From Betaproteobacteria bacterium (lineage in GTDB: Bacteria; Pseudomonadota; Gammaproteobacteria; Burkholderiales; Usitatibacteraceae), in contig JAAOZZ010000397.1 of the NCBI GenBank assembly GCA_012274175.1, positions 1-15,867 of the forward strand: a stretch of 15,867 bases of DNA, in the 5' to 3' direction. Shown here one piece after another: positions 7,317 to 14,562 of this stretch (its first letter is position 1; each line of letters starts with the position of its first letter). A program made the translations under genes and the position numbers. The notes under the pieces are model-generated. The model had not been told where the DNA came from, did no database searches, and saw only the letters and a list, made by a program, of their open reading frames with translations.

Positions 7317-8207
7317 CTACTCCTTGACCGCGCCGGTCATGCCGGAGACGTAGTACTCCACGAAGAACGAATACATGATCGCCACCGGCAGCGACCCCAG
7401 GAGCGCCCCGGCCATGAGCGCGCCCCAGTGGTAGACGTCGCCTTCCACGAGCTCGGTGATGACGCCCACGGGAACCGTCTTCACCTCGGAAGAGGAGATG
7501 AAGGTGAGCGCGTAGATGAACTCGTTCCACGACAGCGTGAAGGCGAAGATGCCCGCGGAGATGAGCCCCGGCACCGCGAGCGGCAGCACGATCTTCACCA
7601 GGATCTGCCAGCGGGTGGCCCCGTCGATGAGGGCGCACTCCTCCAGCTCGAACGGGATCGAGCGGAAGTAGCCCATCAGCAGCCAGGTGCAGAACGGGAT
7701 GAGGAACGTGGGATAGGTGAGGATCAGCGCCCAGCGGGTGTCGAAGAGGCCGAGCTTGAAGACGATCGCCGCCAGCGGGATGAAGAGGATCGAGGGCGGC
7801 ACCAGGTACGCGAGGAAGATCGCGAGCCCCACCTGCTTGGAGCCGTGGAAGCGCAGCCGCTCGATGGCGTAGGCCGCCAGCACGCTCGCCGCGAGGGACG
7901 TGAACGTGGCAACCACGGAGACGATCACCGTGTTCCACATCCACTCCGGATATTGGGTCTCGAACACGAGGTGCTTGAAATGCTCGAGCGTCGGATGGAT
8001 CACCCAGAACGGATTGCCTTCCCGGGAAAGGAGCTCCCCGTTGGACTTGATGGAGGTCATGACCATCCAGTAGAACGGGAACAGCAGCACGATGACGAAG
8101 ATCGCGAGCGGCAGGTAGAGCGTCACCAGGCGGCGCGGCACCGACTCCAGGTAGCGCATGCCTTCGTTGCCGGGCACGACTTCGGTGCGGTCGGGCTCGC
8201 TCGCCAC
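7317..8207 (-). CDS. Sugar ABC transporter permease, MalG/UgpE type (CUT1)
   Basis: Inner-membrane permease subunit, 296 residues with about six TM segments, the first at residues 28-50 ([21 protein letters not shown]). The binding-protein-dependent transport domain carries the EAA loop variant [27 protein letters not shown], which docks on the ATPase. The start is GTG 1 nt after the stop of the other permease gene, so translation is probably coupled. An internal ATG at 8157-8159 ([10 protein letters not shown]) is an alternative start that removes a soluble 16-residue leader. Together with the MalF-like permease, binding protein and ATPase this forms a complete four-gene CUT1 importer. Substrate is unknown; pathway context suggests a sugar, sugar acid or small oligosaccharide. 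Confidence 0.93.
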   Translation of the reverse strand: MASEPDRTEVVPGNEGMRYLESVPRRLVTLYLPLAIFVIVLLFPFYWMVMTSIKSNGELLSREGNPFWVIHPTLEHFKHLVFETQYPEWMWNTVIVSVVATFTSLAASVLAAYAIERLRFHGSKQVGLAIFLAYLVPPSILFIPLAAIVFKLGLFDTRWALILTYPTFLIPFCTWLLMGYFRSIPFELEECALIDGATRWQILVKIVLPLAVPGLISAGIFAFTLSWNEFIYALTFISSSEVKTVPVGVITELVEGDVYHWGALMAGALLGSLPVAIMYSFFVEYYVSGMTGAVKE

Positions 8208-8208
8208 G

Positions 8209-9105
8209 TCAGTCCCTGCCGCCCTGCTGCCATTTGCGCCGCTGCAGCCCGAAATAGCTGAAGAGGATCGCCGAGAGCAGGAACGGGATCATGAGGGTCG
8301 CGAGCGCCGCGCCTTCTCCCAGGGAGCCGCCGGGAATCGCGCGCTGGAACGAGAGCGTCGCCATCAGGTGCGTCGCGTTGAGCGGACCGCCGCGGGTGAT
8401 GACGTAGATCAGCTGGAAGTCGGTGAAGGTGAAGAGCACGGAGAACGTCATCACCACGGCGATGATCGGCGTGAGCAGGGGCAGCGTCACGTGGCGGAAG
8501 CGCTGCCAGGGAGTCGCGCCGTCGAGGGCCGCCGCCTCGTAGAGCGAGGGCGAGATGGTCTGCAGCCCCGCCAGCAGGCAGATGGCGACGAAGGGCACGC
8601 CGCGCCACACGTTGGCCGCGATGGTGGAGAACCGCGCGTTCCACGGGTCGCCCAGGAAATCGATGTAGGTGTGGATGAGTCCCATGCGCTCGAGCGCCCA
8701 GCTCAGCACGGAGAACTGCGCGTCGTACATCCACCAGAAGGCGATCGCCGAGAGCGCCGTGGGCACGATGAAAGGCAGCAGGATCACCGCGCGGAAGAAC
8801 GACTTGAAGGGCAGGCGCCGGTTGAGGAGCAGCGCCAGCCACAGCCCCAGCGCGAACTTGAGCGCGCTCGCCACCACAGTGTAGAAGAGCGTGTTGAAGA
8901 GCGCGAGGCGCGCCACGCTGTCGCCCACCAGGTACTGGAAATTGTCGAGACCGATCCAGTGGCCCGCGCGCCCGATCTTCGCGTCCGTGAACCCGAGCCA
9001 CGTCCCCAGCCCCAAGGGGTAGGTGAGGAACACCAGCAACAGCACTCCCGCGGGCAGCATGAAGAGCATCCCGAGGAAATGCTTGTTGTTGAACAGTCGG
9101 TTCAT
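8209..9105 (-). CDS. Sugar ABC transporter permease, MalF/UgpA type (CUT1)
   Basis: Inner-membrane permease subunit, 298 residues from the chosen ATG. About six TM helices, the first in FLGMLFMLPAGVLLLVFLTYPLG, with the EAA loop YEAAALDGATPWQRFRHVTLPLLTP. The frame is open to 9156, but the extra 17 residues would be encoded inside the hairpin region and are hydrophilic. MNRLFNNKHFLG at 9105 fits the family better. It pairs with the MalG-like permease 1 nt downstream. It is separated from the binding-protein gene by 111 bp containing two tandem hairpins, which may lower permease expression relative to the binding protein. Confidence 0.93.
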   Translation of the reverse strand: MNRLFNNKHFLGMLFMLPAGVLLLVFLTYPLGLGTWLGFTDAKIGRAGHWIGLDNFQYLVGDSVARLALFNTLFYTVVASALKFALGLWLALLLNRRLPFKSFFRAVILLPFIVPTALSAIAFWWMYDAQFSVLSWALERMGLIHTYIDFLGDPWNARFSTIAANVWRGVPFVAICLLAGLQTISPSLYEAAALDGATPWQRFRHVTLPLLTPIIAVVMTFSVLFTFTDFQLIYVITRGGPLNATHLMATLSFQRAIPGGSLGEGAALATLMIPFLLSAILFSYFGLQRRKWQQGGRD

Positions 9106-9123
9106 GGCATTAGGTTGCGTTGG

Positions 9124-9164
9124 GGACCCGGTTGAGCGGCGATGAGTCCGCTCCAACCGGGTCC
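9124..9164 (-). other. Intercistronic hairpin 1 between binding-protein and permease genes
   Basis: GGACCCGGTTGAGCGG (9124-9139) pairs with CCGCTCCAACCGGGTCC (9148-9164) with a single bulged base and an 8-nt loop. It lies in the transcribed spacer of the minus-strand operon. The very GC-rich stem has no following U-tract. Its position after the solute-binding-protein gene is where other ABC operons carry stems that stabilise the upstream mRNA or attenuate read-through; that role here is inferred. Confidence 0.7.
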
Positions 9165-9165
9165 T

Positions 9166-9203
9166 GCCCGACTTGAGCGGCTCCAGGTCCGCTCCAACCG
9201 GGC
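9166..9203 (-). other. Intercistronic hairpin 2, degenerate copy of hairpin 1
   Basis: GCCCGACTTGAGCGG (9166-9180) pairs with CCGCTCCAACCGGGC (9189-9203), with an 8-nt loop and about three mismatched positions. The right arm repeats that of hairpin 1 (CCGCTCCAACCGGG), so the two stem-loops are a tandem duplication with the left arm of this copy diverged. It begins 14 nt past the binding-protein stop codon. Confidence 0.65.
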
Positions 9204-9216
9204 TCCATACCGCGCG

Positions 9217-10542
9217 CTACAATTTGTAGTATCGCTCCGCGCGCTGCTGCGCCCGCGCCGCGGCCTCCTTCGGCGACTTCGACCCGCTCGCGGCCTCCGC
9301 CACCATGTTGACCATGATGAAGTCCGCCATGGTCGCCGCCGACGCGTAACCCATGTCGCCCGCGTAGCCGTTGGGCAGCATGATCTTCATGGCGTCGCGA
9401 TAGGGCGTGTGCTTCGGGTCCGAGGTCCAGATGGGATTGGCCTCGTAGGCCTTCAGCGGCTGGGTCACGTAGCCGATCGCGGCCTGCTGCCACGGCTCGT
9501 ACTGCTCCTTCTCCATCATGAAGGCGAGATAGGCCTTCGCCGCGTTCGGATGCTTCGAGTACTTGAACAGCATCATCGGGAAGAAGAGGTTCAGCTCCGT
9601 GGTCTTGCCGATGGGCCCGATGGGCAGGTGCGCGTGCTGGATGTCGTTCGCCAGCTCCTTCAGCTTCGGATCCTGGGAAGTCTTCGCCGCGTAGTAGATC
9701 GAGATGCCGTTCAGCGTGAGCCCGATCTGCCCGTCGAGGAACGCCTTGTTGTTGTTGGAGTCGAGCCAGGAGAGGGTGCCGGGCGCGAACGTCTGGTAGA
9801 GCTCCTTGGCGTACTCGAGCGCGGCGATCGTCTCGGGGCTGTTGATCACCACGTTGTTGTGCTGGTCCACCATCTTGCCGCCGTGGGCCCATACCACCCA
9901 GTGGGTCCAGGAGTTTCCGTCGCCCGTGGCGTTGCCCAGCGCGAAGCCCGACGGCATGCCCTTCGCCTTCATGCCCTGGGCGAGCTTCAGGAAGCCCGCG
10001 AGGTCCGAGGGGAACTTGTCGAACCCGGCTTCGTGCATCTTGCTCTCGCGATAGACGAGGGCGTTGCCCGCGCATCCCATGGGCACCGCGATCCAGCGGT
10101 TCTTGTGGGTGCAGTAGGACTTGCACACGTCGTACCAGCCGCCGTACTTGCCGCCGAGGTAGTTGCAGACGTCGGTCACGTCCACCAGCTTCTCGGGATA
10201 TTGGTGCGCGTCCTCGAAGGTGGAGATGATGATGTCGGGCCCGCTGCCCACGTTGGCCGCCACCGCCGCCTTGGGCCGCACGTCCTCCCAGCCCTCGTTG
10301 TCGACGCGCACCTCGATGCCCGTCTTCTGCGTGAACTTCTTGGTGTTCTGCATCCAGAGGTCCTCGTCGCCCTGCACGAAGCGCTTCCAGCGCAGCACCC
10401 GCAGCTTGGCGCCCTTTTCCGGCACCCATCTGCCCTGGGCGAGCGCGTCTTCGGACAGCGTGGCGCCGCCCACTCCCAGCGTTCCCGCGGCCGCGGCGCC
10501 CGCCGTGGTCTTCAGGAAATCGCGTCTCGAATACTTGGACAT
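9217..10542 (-). CDS. Extracellular solute-binding protein of sugar ABC transporter (CUT1), Tat-exported
   Basis: Periplasmic binding protein, 441 residues, of the family-1 extracellular solute-binding type. It has a twin-arginine signal (SRRDFLK at 5-11, an Ala/Gly-rich hydrophobic stretch, cleavage probable after ALA near residue 36). Mature-domain features are VLRWKRFVQGDED, GSGPDIIIS, and the late LFFPMMLFKYSKHPNAAKAYLAFMM segment common in CUT1 binding proteins. The ATG at 10542 is preceded by GAGGAGAAG, a strong ribosome site. It lies between the ATPase gene (36-bp gap) and the two permeases. Tat export implies folding in the cytoplasm before secretion. Ligand specificity cannot be read from the sequence. 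Confidence 0.94.
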   Translation of the reverse strand: MSKYSRRDFLKTTAGAAAAGTLGVGGATLSEDALAQGRWVPEKGAKLRVLRWKRFVQGDEDLWMQNTKKFTQKTGIEVRVDNEGWEDVRPKAAVAANVGSGPDIIISTFEDAHQYPEKLVDVTDVCNYLGGKYGGWYDVCKSYCTHKNRWIAVPMGCAGNALVYRESKMHEAGFDKFPSDLAGFLKLAQGMKAKGMPSGFALGNATGDGNSWTHWVVWAHGGKMVDQHNNVVINSPETIAALEYAKELYQTFAPGTLSWLDSNNNKAFLDGQIGLTLNGISIYYAAKTSQDPKLKELANDIQHAHLPIGPIGKTTELNLFFPMMLFKYSKHPNAAKAYLAFMMEKEQYEPWQQAAIGYVTQPLKAYEANPIWTSDPKHTPYRDAMKIMLPNGYAGDMGYASAATMADFIMVNMVAEAASGSKSPKEAAARAQQRAERYYKL

Positions 10543-10579
10543 GGCTCTTCTCCTCGTTAGGGGTCTATGGTCCCCGGTT

Positions 10580-11656
10580 TCAGTGCCTCAACGACTTTCC
10601 CGACTCTGCGTCGAACAGGTGCGTGCGCTCGTGATCCGGCACGAGCCGGATCGCTTCGCCCGCTCGAAACTCGTGGCGCTCGCGGAAGACCGCGGTCACT
10701 TCCGTGCCGCCGATCTTCGCGAACACCTGGGTGTCCGCCCCGGTGGGCTCCACCACGACCACCTGAGCGGCGAGTCCCTGGCCGTCCGCGGCGAGGGCCA
10801 GGTGCTCGGGGCGCATCCCGAAAATGACTTTCTGACCGTCTTCGCCCGCGGCGTCGCGCGGCAGCGGCACGGTGACCCCGCCCGCCACCTCCACCCGCGC
10901 GCCGTTCGATCCGCGCCGGATGGTGGCGGGGAGGAAGTTCATCGCCGGCGAGCCGATGAAGCCCGCCACGAAGAGGTTGGCCGGATGGTCGTAGAGCTCG
11001 AGCGGCCGACCCCGCTGCTCGACGATGCCGTCGCGCATCACGACGATCTGGTCGGCCATGGTCATGGCCTCGATCTGGTCGTGGGTCACGTACTCCGAGG
11101 TCGTCTTCAGGCGCTGGTGCAGCTCCTTGATCTCGGTGCGCATCGCCACGCGCAGCTTCGCGTCCAGGTTGGACAGCGGCTCGTCGAAGAGGAACACCTG
11201 GGGATCGCGCACGATGGCGCGCCCCATGGCCACCCGCTGGCGCTGCCCGCCCGAGAGCTGGCGCGGATAGCGCTCGAGCAGATCCCCCAGGCCCAGGATC
11301 GTCGCGGCCCGGTTCACCCGCTCGTCGATCTCGGAGCGGGGACGCTTGGCGAGCATCAGGCTGAAGGCCATGTTGTCGCGCACCTTCATGTGCGGGTAGA
11401 GCGCGTAGTTCTGGAACACCATCGCGATGTCGCGCTCCTTGGGCGGCGTGTCGTTCACCACCTTGCCGCCGATGGCGATCTCGCCGCCGGAGATCTCCTC
11501 CAGTCCCGCCACCATGCGCAGGAGCGTGGACTTGCCGCATCCCGACGGCCCCACCAGCACCGCGAACTCGCCGTCGGCGATGTCGATGTCCACGCCGCGG
11601 ATCACGTGCGTGCCGCCGAAGTGCTTGTGGACATTGCGGATGTGGACCGAGGCCAT
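10580..11656 (-). CDS. ABC transporter ATPase, MalK/UgpC type
   Basis: Energising subunit of the CUT1 importer, 358 residues. Nucleotide-binding domain: Walker [10 protein letters not shown] (about 37-45), Q-loop [11 protein letters not shown], signature [14 protein letters not shown], Walker [13 protein letters not shown], and H-loop [14 protein letters not shown]. It is followed by the C-terminal TOBE/OB regulatory domain (about 240-358, with [10 protein letters not shown]) typical of MalK/UgpC. Start ATG 11654-11656 overlaps the TGA of the upstream 2-hydroxyacid dehydrogenase by one base (TGATG), which signals translational coupling. The longer open frame upstream of [13 protein letters not shown] lies antisense or out of frame to the real upstream gene and was rejected. 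Confidence 0.95.
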   Translation of the reverse strand: MASVHIRNVHKHFGGTHVIRGVDIDIADGEFAVLVGPSGCGKSTLLRMVAGLEEISGGEIAIGGKVVNDTPPKERDIAMVFQNYALYPHMKVRDNMAFSLMLAKRPRSEIDERVNRAATILGLGDLLERYPRQLSGGQRQRVAMGRAIVRDPQVFLFDEPLSNLDAKLRVAMRTEIKELHQRLKTTSEYVTHDQIEAMTMADQIVVMRDGIVEQRGRPLELYDHPANLFVAGFIGSPAMNFLPATIRRGSNGARVEVAGGVTVPLPRDAAGEDGQKVIFGMRPEHLALAADGQGLAAQVVVVEPTGADTQVFAKIGGTEVTAVFRERHEFRAGEAIRLVPDHERTHLFDAESGKSLRH

Positions 11657-12612
11657 CAGCGGCTTCCCTCGACGACCACATAATTCGGCCTGCCGTTGCG
11701 CGCCCAGTCGATCAGGTTCCGGGCGGCCTTCGTTCGCAATTCCATTTCCCCCTCGCGCGAGTAGAAGGCGGCGTGGGGCGAGAGCATCACGCGGGGATGG
11801 CGCAGGATCCCATGGCCCGCCTCGGGAGGCTCGTGGGGAAGCACGTCGAGCGCGGCCCCGTCGAGGCGCCCCGCGTCCAGCGCCGCGAGCAAGTGGTCCA
11901 GGACCACCACCGCGCCCCGGGCGGTGTTCACGAGCCAGGATCCGGGCTTCATCGTGGCGAGCGCCGCGGCGTCGACAAGGCCCCGGGTCTCCTCGGTGAG
12001 CGGCACGTGCAGCGAGAGCACGTCGGATTCGCGCAGGAGCCGCTCGCGGTCCACCCGCTCCACGTAGGAAGGAAAGCCGGAATCGGGAATGTATGGATCG
12101 CAGGCGACGATGCGCCCGAACACGGGACGGGAGACCTCGGCCATGCGCTTGCCGATCCGCCCGAGGCCGAGTATTCCGAGCGCCAGGCCCCGCGGCCGGC
12201 GCAGCGTGCCCGCCGAGGTGTAGTGCCAGCGGCCCGCGCGCACGTCGCGGTCGTACCACGGCAGGTGGCGCACGAGGGCCAACGCCATGCCGAGCGCGTG
12301 GCTCGCGACCTCTCCCAAGCCGTAATCGGGCGAATTGGCCACCCACACGCCGAACGCGCGCGCGTCGTCGGTATCCACGGTGTCGAACCCGGCTCCCATG
12401 CGGCTCACGATACGCACTTCGGGACGGGCCGCGAACACCTTGCGATTGATGGGCGCGTACTGAGTGAGCAATCCCTGGCATCCGGCGGCGGCGGCGATCA
12501 CCTCGTCCTCCGTGCGGCACTGGGCGATTTCAAGCTCCATTCCGGCTTCACGGCACAGGGCGCGCTCGAGGTCGGCGTCGGGGAAGTCGTGGTCGGTGAA
12601 GAGGAAGCGCAA
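11656..12612 (-). CDS. C-terminal-binding-protein-like D-2-hydroxyacid dehydrogenase (NAD type)
   Basis: 318 residues from TTG at 12610-12612. It contains the substrate domain, a Rossmann fold with GILGLGRIG, an acidic residue after strand two (ACDPYIP) favouring NAD, and catalytic R (NTARGAVV), E (LPHEPPE) and H (LSPHAAFY). The pattern [16 protein letters not shown] at the N-terminus, with [10 protein letters not shown], matches the CtBP/phosphoglycerate-dehydrogenase-like group found in sugar-acid operons. Start choice: the frame is open to a TTG at 12637-12639, but the extra nine residues (MGEGRGEGT) would be encoded by a dispersed hairpin repeat. The TTG at 12612 has GTGAGGG just upstream and fits the family. 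It lies second in the minus-strand operon, 97 bp after the dehydratase and overlapping the ATPase start by one base. The substrate is unknown; a 2-hydroxyacid made by the pathway is the simplest idea. Confidence 0.84.
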   Translation of the reverse strand: MRFLFTDHDFPDADLERALCREAGMELEIAQCRTEDEVIAAAAGCQGLLTQYAPINRKVFAARPEVRIVSRMGAGFDTVDTDDARAFGVWVANSPDYGLGEVASHALGMALALVRHLPWYDRDVRAGRWHYTSAGTLRRPRGLALGILGLGRIGKRMAEVSRPVFGRIVACDPYIPDSGFPSYVERVDRERLLRESDVLSLHVPLTEETRGLVDAAALATMKPGSWLVNTARGAVVVLDHLLAALDAGRLDGAALDVLPHEPPEAGHGILRHPRVMLSPHAAFYSREGEMELRTKAARNLIDWARNGRPNYVVVEGSR

Positions 12613-12614
12613 GG

Positions 12615-12651
12615 TACCCTCACCCCGGCCCTCTCCCAAGGGAGAGGGAGA
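12615..12651. repeat. 37-bp hairpin repeat, copy A
   Basis: Identical over 37 bp to 14521-14557. It contains a perfect 9-bp stem, CCCTCTCCC (12629-12637) and GGGAGAGGG (12640-12648), around AA. It sits directly upstream of the TTG start of the 2-hydroxyacid dehydrogenase and next to the 29-bp tandem repeats. The form (CCCTCACCCCGGCCCTCTCCC) looks like a common dispersed intergenic repeat of GC-rich proteobacteria; that comparison is from memory. Confidence 0.85.
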
Positions 12652-12720
12652 TCAATGGTCGCCCTTCAGGCCGAGGGTGATCAATGGTCGTCCTTCAGGC
12701 GGAGGGTGATCAATGGTTGT
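12650..12720. repeat. 29-bp tandem repeat, about 2.4 copies
   Basis: Two full 29-bp units at 12650-12678 and 12679-12707 match at 27 of 29 positions. A third, partial unit begins at 12708 (GATCAATGGTTGTC) and is the natural end of the dehydratase gene, including its stop codon. On the minus strand every unit repeats the dehydratase terminal codons followed by TGA (GACCATTGATC), so the array looks like a duplication of the gene's 3' end into the spacer. Confidence 0.85.
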
Positions 12721-14434
12721 CCCTCGGCACGGCGGCGCCGCTCTTGCCCACGAGGAAGTCCAGGTCCGCCCCGTCGCTCGCCTGGTTCACGTGGTCCACG
12801 TAGAGCTTCCAGTATCCACGGGTGAGATGGGGCTTGGGCTTCTTCCACGCGGCGCGGCGCTTGGCCAGCTCCGCGTCGCTCACGTGCAGGTGGAGCTTGC
12901 GCCGGCCCACGTCGAGCTCGATCTCGTCTCCTTCCTTCACGAGCGCCAGCGGCCCGCCCGCGGCGGATTCCGGCGCCACGTGCAGCACCACCGTGCCGTA
13001 GGCCGTGCCGCTCATGCGGGCGTCGGAGATGCGCACCATGTCGGTGATGCCGCGCTCGAGGATCTTGGCGGGCAAGGCCATGTTGCCCACCTCCGCCATG
13101 CCCGGGTATCCCTTGGGGCCGCAGTTCTTCAGCACCATCACGCAGCTCTCGTCGATGTCGAGCTTCGGGTCCTCGATGCGCCGGTGGAAATCCTCGATGT
13201 CCTCGAACACTACCGCCCGGCCCTTGTGCTTCATGAGCCTGGGCGTCGCGGCCGAGGGCTTGATGAGGGCGCCGTCGGGACAGAGGTTGCCGCGCAGCAC
13301 CGCGATGCCCGTGTCGCGCTTGAAGGGCTTGGCGAACGGCATGATCACTTCCGGGTTGTCGTTGCGCGCGTCCTTGCTGTTGTCCCAGATCGTCCGTCCG
13401 TTGGCGGTGAGCGCGTCCCGGTGCAGCAGGCCCCGCTCGCCCAGCTCGCGGATCACCACCGGCAGCCCGCCCGCGTAGCAGAAGTCCTCCATCAGGTACT
13501 TGCCGTTGGGCATGAGGTTCACGAGCGTGTGCACGCCGCGCCCGAGCTTGTCCCAGTCGTCGAGGTTCAGCTCCACCCCGATGCGCCGGGCGATGGCAAT
13601 GAGATGGATCACCGCGTTGGTCGAGCCCCCGATCGCCGCGTTCACGCGGATCGCGTTCTCGAACGCCTCCCGGGTCAGGATCCGGGAGAGCTTCAGGTCT
13701 TCCTTCACCATTTCCACGATCCGCCGCCCGGCCATGCGCGCGATCACGTTGCGCCGCGCATCCACGGCGGGATAGGCCGCGTTGCCGGGAAGTCCCAGCC
13801 CCAACGCCTCCACCATCGAGGCCATCGTGGAGGCGGTGCCCATCGTCATGCAGTGGCCGTGGGAACGGTGCATGCAGGTCTCGGCCTCGTGGAATTCCTC
13901 CCGGGTGATCTCGCCCGCGCGCAGCTGCTCCGAGAGCGACCACACGTTGGTGCCCGAGCCGATGCGCTCGCCCCGGTACCAGCCCGAGAGCATCGGCCCG
14001 CCGGAGACGCCGATGGTGGGCAGGTCCACGCTCGAGGCTCCCATCACGAGGGAGGGCGTGGTCTTGTCGCAGCCCATGAGCAGCACCACGCCGTCGATCG
14101 GGTTGCCCCGGATCGACTCCTCCACGTCCATGCTCGCGAGGTTGCGATAGAGCATGGCGGTGGGACGCAGCAGCGTCTCGCCCAGGGACATCACGGGAAA
14201 CTCGAGGGGGAAGCCGCCCGCCTCGACCACGCCCGTCTTCACGTGCTCGGCGAGCGTGCGGAAGTGGGAGTTGCAGGGCGTGAGCTCGGAATAGGTGTTG
14301 CAGATGCCGATCACCGGCCGGCCGTCGAACTGGTCCTGGGGCACCCCGCGGTTCTTCACCCATGAGCGATAGATGAAGCCCATCTTGCCCTCGCGCCCGA
14401 ACCACTGGGCGCTGCGGCGTTTGCGGGATGCCAT
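12710..14434 (-). CDS. IlvD/Edd-family sugar-acid dehydratase (L-arabinonate/D-xylonate dehydratase type)
   Basis: [2Fe-2S], Mg-dependent dehydratase that turns an aldonate into its 2-keto-3-deoxy acid; 574 residues. Cluster-ligand cysteines C54 (TPCNSH), C122 (GCDKTTPS) and C195 (HGHCMT), with K124 as the probable carbamylated metal-site lysine, E86 and D123 at the metal site, and SDARMSGTAYGTVVLH near the C-terminus. These line up with the sugar-acid branch (Rhizobium L-arabinonate dehydratase) far better than with dihydroxyacid dehydratase, including the GADLDFL end. ATG 14432-14434 has GAGGAG about 10 nt upstream; an upstream TTG at 14473 adds 13 atypical residues and was rejected. First gene of the minus-strand operon, divergent from the second SDR across an operator-bearing spacer. 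The sugar acid acted on (pentonate or hexonate) is not decided by sequence. Confidence 0.92.
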   Translation of the reverse strand: MASRKRRSAQWFGREGKMGFIYRSWVKNRGVPQDQFDGRPVIGICNTYSELTPCNSHFRTLAEHVKTGVVEAGGFPLEFPVMSLGETLLRPTAMLYRNLASMDVEESIRGNPIDGVVLLMGCDKTTPSLVMGASSVDLPTIGVSGGPMLSGWYRGERIGSGTNVWSLSEQLRAGEITREEFHEAETCMHRSHGHCMTMGTASTMASMVEALGLGLPGNAAYPAVDARRNVIARMAGRRIVEMVKEDLKLSRILTREAFENAIRVNAAIGGSTNAVIHLIAIARRIGVELNLDDWDKLGRGVHTLVNLMPNGKYLMEDFCYAGGLPVVIRELGERGLLHRDALTANGRTIWDNSKDARNDNPEVIMPFAKPFKRDTGIAVLRGNLCPDGALIKPSAATPRLMKHKGRAVVFEDIEDFHRRIEDPKLDIDESCVMVLKNCGPKGYPGMAEVGNMALPAKILERGITDMVRISDARMSGTAYGTVVLHVAPESAAGGPLALVKEGDEIELDVGRRKLHLHVSDAELAKRRAAWKKPKPHLTRGYWKLYVDHVNQASDGADLDFLVGKSGAAVPRDNH

Positions 14435-14460
14435 GCGGGGGGTCTCCTCGGCGTGATCGA

Positions 14461-14490
14461 AGGGTACGGTCAAGGTCGCCGGATGGTCAA
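14461..14490 (-). promoter_or_regulatory. Putative sigma70-type promoter of the dehydratase-ABC operon
   Basis: Read on the minus strand, TTGACC (14485-14490) and TACCCT (14461-14466) are separated by 18 nt. The -35 matches consensus at five of six, while the -10 is weak (three of six). The -35 overlaps the candidate GntR operator at 14484-14505, which would suit repression by occlusion. Transcription would begin roughly 20 nt upstream of the dehydratase ATG. Pattern-based only. Confidence 0.35.
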
Positions 14491-14505
14491 GTGGTCAGGC
14501 CAATT
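14484..14505. promoter_or_regulatory. Candidate GntR/FCD operator, copy 2
   Basis: AAGTGGTCAGGCCAATT at 14489-14505 is identical to 3848-3864; with the preceding TGGT-N the match is 21 of 22. It is centred in the spacer between the dehydratase (start 50 nt to the left) and the second SDR (start 57 nt to the right). An adjacent perfect 8-bp palindrome TGGTACCA (14507-14514) adds another TGGT/ACCA pair and could be a secondary half-site pair. Confidence 0.75.
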
Positions 14506-14520
14506 TTGGTACCATCCCGT

Positions 14521-14557
14521 TACCCTCACCCCGGCCCTCTCCCAAGGGAGAGGGAGA
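14521..14557. repeat. 37-bp hairpin repeat, copy B
   Basis: Identical to copy A (12615-12651). The stem arms are 14535-14543 and 14546-14554. Its 3' arm and flank (AGGGAG, 14551-14556) form the purine-rich ribosome site of the second SDR gene, 6 nt before the ATG, so the repeat is part of that gene's 5' leader. Confidence 0.85.
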
Positions 14558-14562
14558 AGACC

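Noticed and set aside
7285..7944. N-terminal extension of hydroxypyruvate isomerase into the permease gene
   Set aside because: The extension overlaps the permease out of frame with Arg/His-rich sequence; the start at 7284 matches the family length.
9142..10560. Plus-strand open frame opposite the binding-protein gene
   Set aside because: No domain, biased composition, and the opposite strand has a clear Tat signal and family motifs.
11657..12520. N-terminal extension of the ABC ATPase
   Set aside because: It runs out of frame through the upstream dehydrogenase gene; the ATPase has a family-typical start at 11656 overlapping the upstream stop.
12650..12720. CRISPR array
   Set aside because: The 29-bp units are head-to-tail with no spacers between them and no cas genes nearby.
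12713..14365. Plus-strand open frame of about 550 codons opposite the dehydratase
   Set aside because: His/Arg/Val-rich mirror of a strongly recognisable IlvD/Edd gene; a typical antisense shadow.
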